Shown here: piece after piece, positions 7,170-12,602 of the stretch
Numbering within the stretch: position 1 is the first letter of the stretch
Layout: every line of letters begins with the position of its first letter
NCBI GenBank assembly: GCA_001430745.1
Contig: KQ482046.1
Location: 235,073 to 247,674 of the forward strand
Reading direction: 5' to 3'
DNA: 12,602 nt
Source of the DNA: Auxenochlorella pyrenoidosa
Taxonomy: Eukaryota; Chlorophyta; Trebouxiophyceae; Chlorellales; Chlorellaceae
The notes under the pieces: generated by a model
Told to the model about the DNA's origin: nothing
What the model saw: the letters and a program-made list of their open reading frames with translations, nothing else
Databases searched by the model: none
Position numbers and translations under genes: made by a program

Positions 7170-10100
7170 GTCAGCAGGATGGAGGAACCTTTCGACAGAA
7201 ACCGAAGAGGAGCACCGACCCTGCCGCCGCCAGGCAGCCGACTCCTGCCGCCACATCTCTGTTCTTGCCCCGGTCGGCCTGCCGCCCTTGTGTCGGATGG
7301 CCTGGAGCTCTGCTTGGCGCATGCTATCACCAGCCCGCCTGACTGGCGCATAAGCTTGCAGGATGGGTCCTGGCAACAACCAGCCAGCGTTGACCACTCC
7401 CGAGGGCACCCAGCTGCCGCCCCGCCCGCCACCGGGCCCCGTGACAACCGTCCCAAGGGTGCACCCTTGCAGCTGGACACCAGCCTGCGGGAGGAGTTCA
7501 ACTACTTTGGGGAGACCTTCATCATGGGCGCCGCCCTGCTGGGCAACACCACCGGCAGCGAGGCGCGCAGCCGCAGCGCAGGCGACTGCGCTGCCGCGTG
7601 CCTGGCCGACAGCCGCTGCACCGCCTGGGCCTACTGCCCCGAGAGCATCGGCAGGGGGTGAGGCCCGCGGGCGGGGCGCCCGGCATGAATGCGCTGCGCC
7701 AGGCTGGGCAGGCACGCCAGCCAAGGCCGCCAGCGCTCGCGGCGCCCGCCCCCCAGCACCCACCTGGCTCCTCCCCACCCGCAGGTGCCTGGCGCCGGCA
7801 GGGCCCTTCAAGGGCACCCAATTCCCGCTGGGCACTTGCTTGACCAGCGGTGGGGCGGCGGCGGCCAGCGGCCTGCGGCTCACCTGGGTCTACTTGACTC
7901 CCCAGCTGGCGTGGGTGTCTGGCCAGCGCACCGGTAGCACCCTGCTGAGCAGCTACGGTGGCGCCGGCGCCGCATCGGCGACGCAGTGCGGCCCGCCGGC
8001 GCGGCCAGTCTTCTCGACGGTGGCAAACAGGACGGGTGGGGCGGGCCGGAGCGCGCGGCGCGGTGACGCGCAGCAGGGGGCTCGGGATGTGGGCATGGCG
8101 GCTTGCTGGGCGTGCCAGGGAGCAGGGCTGGGCAGGGGTGCTGCAGCGGGCGGAGCAGCTCGCAGGGCAGCCAGACAAGTCTGGCAAGCACAGAAGGCCG
8201 GTCTTTCCCGAGCTGGGCCGCAGCCAGCTGGCCTGCTTGACAGCTGGCGCGCAGCCGCGCTGCTGCTGGCCGGGCCCCACTGGGGCGCCTCAACTCACTG
8301 GGCCACTTGTCAAAAAGTGGGGTTCAACCCCAACCGTCTCATTCAACACTACGCCCCGTGGTGCTGCAGAGAGCTATGAGCTGCTGGACGGGATCCTCAC
8401 AGCCAAGTTTTGCAGGGTGGTGACGACAGGCTACGGCCAGGTGAGGAGAGCAAGCTCTCGCATGGGCATCACCCGCCCACCACGGCGCCCCCTCTGGCCG
8501 CAGCGTGTGATAGCAAGCCAGCACCAGCGCTGGCCGGCCCGGACCGCCTGCTGCAGGTTGGCGGCTGCTGCTGCACTGGCACAACGGCGCGGCACGCACA
8601 CCAGCTGCTCCAATGCCACGCCCTTGCCAACCTGCCCACTGCAAAGTCAAACTCGTCATGGCAGCCTGGCTTCGTGGGCGCTGGCTCCGCTCCCCGCACC
8701 GCAGGCGTACAGCATTCCGAGCCCCTCGCCACCCCCACACCCGCCGCCCAATCCGCCTGCGCCCACGCGCCCAGCTCCGGCTGCGGCTGCTGGCGGGCGC
8801 CGGCTGACCGGCTGGCGGCAGCCCTGGCAGCCGGTGCAAGTGAAGAGCGACGGCACACTCGCTGTCTTGGAGATGGGCAGCCCGGCATGCAACTTTAGTG
8901 TCGGCAGCCAGGCACGCCTGGGCCTGGTGGCAGCTTGGTCGCCCACCGGGTGCTGCTGATGCATCACAGCATTGCTGTGGTGCGGAGGCACCCAGGGTGC
9001 TGCACAGCATGGCGGGAGCAGGGGGGGCGGGGGTAGGGCACTGTGATGTGCAGGATGGTGGGAATGGCCCCTGCTTTTTTCAAGCGACGGTGAGAAGACA
9101 TGCATGGAACAAACAATATTTTGGGCGCATGCGCATGCCCTCGCCATGTGCAGGCGGCGGGCTCACTTTGCAGGGGTGGAAGGGGAGGCCCATCCTTTTT
9201 TTCCATTGAACAATGCAACAAACGGGAAAATCAATTCCGGAGAAATGCCCCCTGTCGTGTGCAGGTGGACTACACCGGGCTTACGGTGCAGGCCCCCGAC
9301 GGCTCCGACCTGGCCGTCCTCTTCTGCGACGACCCCTTTGCCGATGAACAGACTTTCTGGGCGGTGCCTGCCGGGTGGCTGTCCTTCTGCAACGACCCAG
9401 GGCCCTCAGATTGGGATTTGATCACATCCTGTCACCAGCCGCCGAGCAGATGTAGGCGCTGGATACATGCATGCGCTGCTAGCCTCAGGAGCTTCAAGGG
9501 GGATCCTCGGGCGGGGGCGAGGGGCAAGGGATGGGAGGGGAGGAGGCCCAGTGCGGCTGCTCTGCTGTTCGCGGCCGTCCACTCTTGTCCACTCTTGTCT
9601 TGCACATAAGCACAGCATGAATGCTCGCCTGCTGACTCGAGAACATCTGGTGCTGCCCGCCGGCAGGCTGCACACCCCGGTCATCTGGGAGTGTGTCCAG
9701 CGGCCGTACGGAGCAGGGCGCAGCCTGCAGGTCTGACAGCGACTGCTGCGAGCACATGGTGTGCCGCCTGCGAGGTGCGGGCCTGCTGAGCTGGGAAGCA
9801 GCCGACGCCCCTGGAGCGCAGCGCAGGCCGCTGCGCTGCGCGGGCGCACGTCTGGACTGCAGGCATATCCACAGGCCCACAGCGCGCCCTGCTGATCGCA
9901 GCCTGATGCCGCCGCCTCCCCACCCCAACCACCCACGCCACCCCACCCCACCCTCACACACGCCCGCGATCTGAGCGCAGGAGCGCCGGTGGCGCTGTTT
10001 GCCTACCAGCAGCGCGCCTGCAGCGCCACCTGGACCCTGGAACTGACCGGCGAGGCCAGGGAGTGCACCGTTCTGCGGGTCCTCAACGCAACCAAAGGTG

Positions 10101-12367
10101 GGGGGCCTTTGGCAGCCCATGTTTGGATAGTCAGACAGATGTAAACTAACTATGTTAGGTAGCAAGATTCTTTTACATGCTTGCTTGCAGTTCATGCACG
10201 ACACGGCTGCCTGCACAGTCGGTTCCGTTGCGGCCGCGCCCCGTGGGCGCTGCTTTTGGGAGCGGGCTGCCCACCACACACCCCTGCGCTCCCCTGCCCC
10301 TCCCAGACGACGGGCCAGAGTACGACGCCCCGGCGGTACAGTCCAACCTGCTGGCGTACTGCCCAGACCCCCAGGCCGCCTCCTGCCCCGCCGCGGCGGC
10401 CCAGCAGGTGGCAGACGCCTTCTGCACGTCTGTGGTGCAGCCCGCCGGCTTCTATGAGCGGGCCGAAGCGCTGAGCGGGCCTTTCAAGCTGGCCGACGGG
10501 GAGCGCACGGTCAACGCCGCCGGCAACCAGACCTGCGACCCCGACCAGGGCGCCTGCACCGCCTTTGCCTACATACGCTGCGGCCCCGACCGAGACCTGC
10601 TGGCGCCCAGCCCACCACCTCAGGCCGCCGCCGCGCCGCCTGCAGAAGCCCCGGTCCCAGCGGCGGAGGCGGCGGCAGCGATGTCGTCCTCGCTCAGCGC
10701 GGGCGCCATTGCCGGCATCGCCGTGGGCGCCGTCTGCGCAGGTGCTTGGGCAGACGTGTGCGCTGCGTGCGCAGGCGTGCTGCCTAGCTGACCGCTTTCC
10801 TGCCTGCCTGCCTTACCTGTGCGCTTGCCGTGATGGTGATCCATGCCCCTGCACATCGATGCTCTTGAACTGCCCCGTCGCAGTGGGCGCCATTGCCGGC
10901 CTCCTCTTTGTCGCAAAGCGGCGCAAGGCGGCCTGCTTTGATGACCGCGGCGCCTGCGACCCAAAGGCAGCCGGCGCCTCTTCGGCTCTCCCAGCAGTTG
11001 GGGGAGCCGAATCCCCAGCCGACACCTTCCTGCTCCCCACTGCGCCCCCGCTTGCAAAGCCCTTTGACAAGGTCGAGGCTGGCAGCCTCGAAGGAGCCAC
11101 TGCGGGCAGCCATGCCGCCAACGACGGCAGCAGGGCGCCCAGGACCACCTCAGGCCAGGAGGCACAACCCCTAGGCACGGACGAGTCGCAGAGGTGGGCA
11201 GCTGCTGCCCCTTGCCATGCGGTTGCCCTGCCTGGCGGAAGCCCCGGGCACAGGAGCAAGGTGCCCGCGACCAGCTGCCTTACACCCCACCCCGCACACG
11301 CCCCACACTCCATGCGCAGCCTGCACTCCAAGGAGACAAGACCCGCTGCTCACCTTCATCAGCACCCAGCTCAGCAGCCGCCCCTCCGCCGCCCGTGCCG
11401 GCAGCGGGCGGCCGCACATGCCCCCCAGCATGCGTCGCTGGACTGTGGCCTGGCAGGAGGTTAACATCCAGCGGCGCATCGGCCAGGGCAGCTTTGGCCG
11501 GGTGGGAGCCGGCCCCCCCCCGCCACGACACGCCCCGCGGCAGCGGCGGCGCGCTCGCTGCGGCGCCACGTGCCGCCATGCGTGGCACGAAACCGCGATG
11601 CGCCGCCGACTTGCAGCTTCCATGCGCGTCAGCATGCTGTGCCTCGCGGACAGGTGTCCGGGCCCGCCACCCTTACGTGCGCCTTGAGGGCCCCTCCCCC
11701 CCCCCTTCCCTGCGATGCAGGTCTTCCGAGGCACCTGGCGCTCGACCCCAGGTCTGGTGCCCGCCGGCTGAGCACACGATGCCAGCAGACAGCCACGCCC
11801 TGCCGCGCTGAGCCGGGCCCCCGCTGCCCGCCTGCCCCGCATGCAGCTGCTGCCTGGGCGCATGCAGGCAACACGCCAGACGGGGGGCGCACACTCAAGT
11901 AGCGCGGCCCCGCCCCGCCCCAAAACATAATAGTAAAAATATGGGCTGTGCGCCCTGATGCAGTTGCTGTCAAGATTCTGCTGGATGGTGACGTGGACTC
12001 ACTGCCACAGGACTTGGATCTGCCGGCAGAGGTCATGCAAAAGCTGCAGGAGGTGGGTGCTGGGCACGCTCGGCGTGCTGAGCACGTGCTGGGTGACGCG
12101 CGCGTCGGGGAGCCCACAGCGCCTGCAGCCGCTGGCATGCGGCCATGCATGGCGTTTGCCCGACACCGCAGCTGCACCGGGCTGGGGCTGGGACAGTGGC
12201 TGGAGGTTCTGCAGGCTGCGGTCTCGCGCTGTCAGGTGCCCAGCGAGCCTGTGCAAAGAGGGGCAAGCTTCTGCGCTTCCGCTTATTAGCCATCACAAGC
12301 CTGGCTCCACTGTGTTCCCTGAGCCCAGGAGGCGTTGGTAATGGACCACATGCGGCACCCAAATTTG
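7098..12367 (+). CDS. Receptor-like kinase with PAN-type ectodomain (5' part, continues past window)
   Basis: Fifteen exons join in frame (732 codons so far): 7098-7169, 7473-7657, 7785-8035, 8370-8440, ~8831-8926, 9054-9089, 9265-9451, 9667-9774, 9981-10097, 10307-10741, 10884-11193, ~11333-11501, 11721-11751, 11964-12052, 12329-12367. Order of parts: signal peptide 1-24; PAN/Apple-like domain about 30-105; further Cys-rich ectodomain; Pro/Ala stalk about 473-500; transmembrane helix about 506-530, then KRRK; linker; kinase from about 660. Kinase motifs are GQGSFGRV, VAVK (Lys ~693), an alpha-C Glu (~720) and HPNL. The WxVxW lead-in and HPNL suggest the TKL (Raf/MLK-like) group. The catalytic loop and DFG lie outside the window. 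Uncertain: the 8831/8926 edges, the donor near 9430 or 9451, and the acceptor near 11333 or 11336. Role inferred: transduces an unknown extracellular cue by phosphorylation. Confidence 0.75.
7170..7472 (+). other. Stop-free, frame-preserving intron 1 of the receptor kinase
   Basis: 303 nt (101 codons) lie between CAG|GTCAGC and CCTTGCAG|CTGGAC. Both edges are phase 0 and there is no in-frame stop. The encoded sequence is Pro/Arg/Ser-rich without recognisable motifs, so I call it intron. Removing it places the signal peptide directly before LDTSLREEFNYFG. A retained form would add 101 residues. Confidence 0.55.
7473..8035 (+). other. PAN/Apple-like ectodomain (exons 2-3)
   Basis: FNYFGETFIMG is followed by C-x3-C-x5-C-x5-C (DCAAACLADSRCTAWAYC). 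After a 127-nt intron (7658-7784) come GCLAP and FPLGTCL. This cysteine spacing and the W-x-x-C core resemble PAN/Apple modules, which bind proteins or carbohydrates. The domain contains sequons NTT and NRT. The intron phases match (GG|G), completing a glycine codon. Confidence 0.65.
8370..9451 (+). other. Middle ectodomain exons (4-7) of the receptor kinase
   Basis: Exon 4 (8370-8440) encodes ESYELLDGILTAKFC and on to TGYGQ. A probable exon near 8831-8926 contains SDGTLAVLEMGSPACNFSVG with an NFS sequon. A 36-nt exon 9054-9089 (GTGCAG|...|GTGAGA) encodes DGGNGPCFFQAT. Exon 9265-9451 encodes VDYTGLTVQAPDGSDLAVLF and a Cys-containing tail. All junctions here are phase 0 until the last (phase 1). 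SDGTLAVLE and PDGSDLAVLF look like related beta segments. I do not recognise a named domain. Confidence 0.5.
9667..10097 (+). other. Cys-knot-like segment and following ectodomain exon (8-9)
   Basis: Exon 9667-9774 carries ACRSDSDCCEHMVC, a C-x5-CC-x4-C pattern typical of small disulfide-knotted extracellular modules. Its last G joins GA at 9981 to encode GAPVALFAYQQRACSATW and on to LNATK (an NAT sequon). The junction is confirmed only by phase and by the continuing open frame. Confidence 0.55.
9918..9966. repeat. C-rich tract in the intron before 9981
   Basis: Repeated CCACC/CCCCA units form a long pyrimidine-rich stretch upstream of the CTGAGCGCAG acceptor. It can serve as polypyrimidine tract, and its complement has several closely spaced G runs. 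Confidence 0.7.
10140..10144 (+). terminator. Intronic TGTAA with coincident in-frame stop
   Basis: In the intron 10098-10306, reading on from exon 9981-10097 reaches TAA at 10142-10144, and this stop overlaps TGTAA at 10140-10144. An AT-richer patch (AACTAACTATG) follows. Use of this site would yield an ectodomain without the transmembrane helix. Whether it is used cannot be told from the sequence. Confidence 0.3.
10307..10883 (+). other. Juxtamembrane ectodomain exon and intron inside the TM helix
   Basis: Exon 10307-10741 encodes a Cys-containing domain (six cysteines from AYCPD to YIRC, NQT sequon). A Pro/Ala-rich stalk (PSPPPQAAAAPPAEAP) follows, then the start of the membrane helix, SAGAIAGIAVGAVCA. 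Its phase-1 G joins TG at 10884 to give V and continue GAIAGLLFVAKRRK. The 142-nt intron 10742-10883 therefore splits the transmembrane helix. The basic stop-transfer KRRK gives a type I topology. Confidence 0.75.
10884..11193 (+). other. Cytoplasmic juxtamembrane linker exon
   Basis: After the membrane helix and KRRK, about 90 residues rich in Ala, Gly, Ser, Pro and Asp, without a recognisable fold, lead to the kinase. The exon ends GAG TCG CAG AG before GTGGGC (phase 2). The next exon is joined at 11333 or 11336, both of which keep the frame and encode Arg at the junction. Confidence 0.6.
11333..12367 (+). other. N-lobe of a TKL-like protein kinase domain (four exons)
   Basis: Exon ~11333-11501 encodes DPLLTFISTQLSSRP, a variable stretch, MRRWTVAWQEVNIQRRIGQG and SFGR. 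Exon 11721-11751 (31 nt) continues VFRGTWRSTP. Exon 11964-12052 supplies VAVKILLDGDVDSLP and LPAEVMQKLQE. Exon 12329-12367 supplies EALVMDHMRHPNL. Together they show the glycine-rich loop GxGxxGxV (split by a phase-0 intron after Arg), the ATP-anchoring Lys and the alpha-C Glu ten residues before the HPN proline. The domain is likely an active kinase so far as visible; HRD and DFG motifs are beyond 12602. Confidence 0.8.
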
Positions 12368-12602
12368 GTGAGGGGTGCGGCTGGGGCGGCTGGGTGTGGC
12401 ATGCAGCGTGCGTTTGCGTGCTGCCGCCACGCGGCTGGCTGGCATCAAGCTGGCATGTGCTGAGGGACTGTGCAGCCCTCCAGCGCAGCCCTCCAGCGCA
12501 GCTGTCCACCTCTCACGCCCCTCTCCTCCTGTAAAATCGGTATTCTGGCGATTCGAGCTGCGCATATCTCAATTCACCCTGAAACCCAGCAAACCGCGCC
12601 CC
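12368..12602 (+). other. Partial intron at the window end
   Basis: A GTGAGG donor follows the HPNL exon. No further kinase exon was recognised up to 12602. The stretch contains a CCCTCCAGCGCAG doublet (about 12475-12501) and TGTAA at 12530-12534 in an AT-richer tail, which may be incidental. Confidence 0.55.

Noticed and set aside
6530..7342. 270-codon + strand open frame in the intergenic region
   Set aside because: It runs through the signal-peptide exon in another frame, has no recognisable motif, and no splice-phase link to either neighbour.
6795..7883. 362-codon open frame on the minus strand
   Set aside because: It lies opposite the signal peptide and PAN exons, whose phases and cysteine motifs are convincing on the + strand. 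It is Ala/Arg-rich low complexity.
8319..8331. GGGGTTCAACCCC, resembling a tRNA T-arm / B box
   Set aside because: It is a short palindrome only. No acceptor stem, D-arm or anticodon arm can be folded upstream, and it lies within an intron.
9431..9451. Choice between donors T|GTCACC (9431) and T|GTAGGC (9452)
   Set aside because: Both leave phase 1 and fit the next exon. I kept 9452 in the model, but the sequence cannot decide, so it is not claimed as alternative splicing.
10181..10190. Alternative acceptor TTGCTTGCAG in the intron before 10307
   Set aside because: It looks good locally, but joining the upstream exon here shifts the frame relative to the well-supported exon from 10307.

Overview
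The window reads as nuclear DNA of a GC-rich, intron-dense green alga, probably a trebouxiophyte of the Chlorella group. This is inferred from: many short exons separated by GT-AG (and two GC-AG) introns of roughly 130-570 nt; chlorophyte-style TGTAA polyadenylation signals; an algal-type PAN ectodomain joined to a TKL-like kinase; and abundant simple repeats. The long uninterrupted reading frames on both strands are mostly GC-driven shadows. The real genes were reconstructed by hand from splice sites whose phases agree. All three lie on the + strand.

Region 1 (1-1145): the 3' end of a gene that begins upstream. Three exons (40-183, 559-750, 1092-1145) encode a leucine/alanine-rich helical-repeat C-terminus of unknown function, weakly mTERF-like. 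A TGTAA signal lies at 1414. Positions 1146-1719 are its 3' UTR plus intergenic DNA.

Region 2 (1720-6334): a complete gene model of 14 small exons (18-96 nt each) with a 747-nt CDS encoding 248 aa. The order is signal peptide, two glycine runs, an Asp-rich block of thrombospondin type 3-like calcium-binding repeats, and three tandem follistatin-N-terminal-like (FOLN-like) cysteine modules. It is predicted to be a small secreted, calcium-binding, matricellular-type protein. About 84% of the gene span is intron.

Region 3 (7098 to beyond the window end): the first 15 exons of a predicted receptor kinase. The order is signal peptide, PAN/Apple-like domain, further Cys-rich ectodomain with five N-glycosylation sequons, Pro/Ala stalk, one transmembrane helix followed by KRRK, a cytoplasmic linker, and a TKL-like kinase domain. 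The glycine loop, VAVK lysine, alpha-C glutamate and HPNL motif are present. The remaining kinase lobes lie past 12602. The 763 bp between genes 2 and 3 has no TGTAA.

How they may work together is inference only: genes 2 and 3 are adjacent, same-strand, and encode a secreted Ca2+-binding matrix-like protein and a cell-surface receptor kinase. That would suit an extracellular sensing role, but nothing in the sequence proves a ligand-receptor relation. Exons were placed by eye without transcript data. Exon edges marked uncertain could move by tens of bases.
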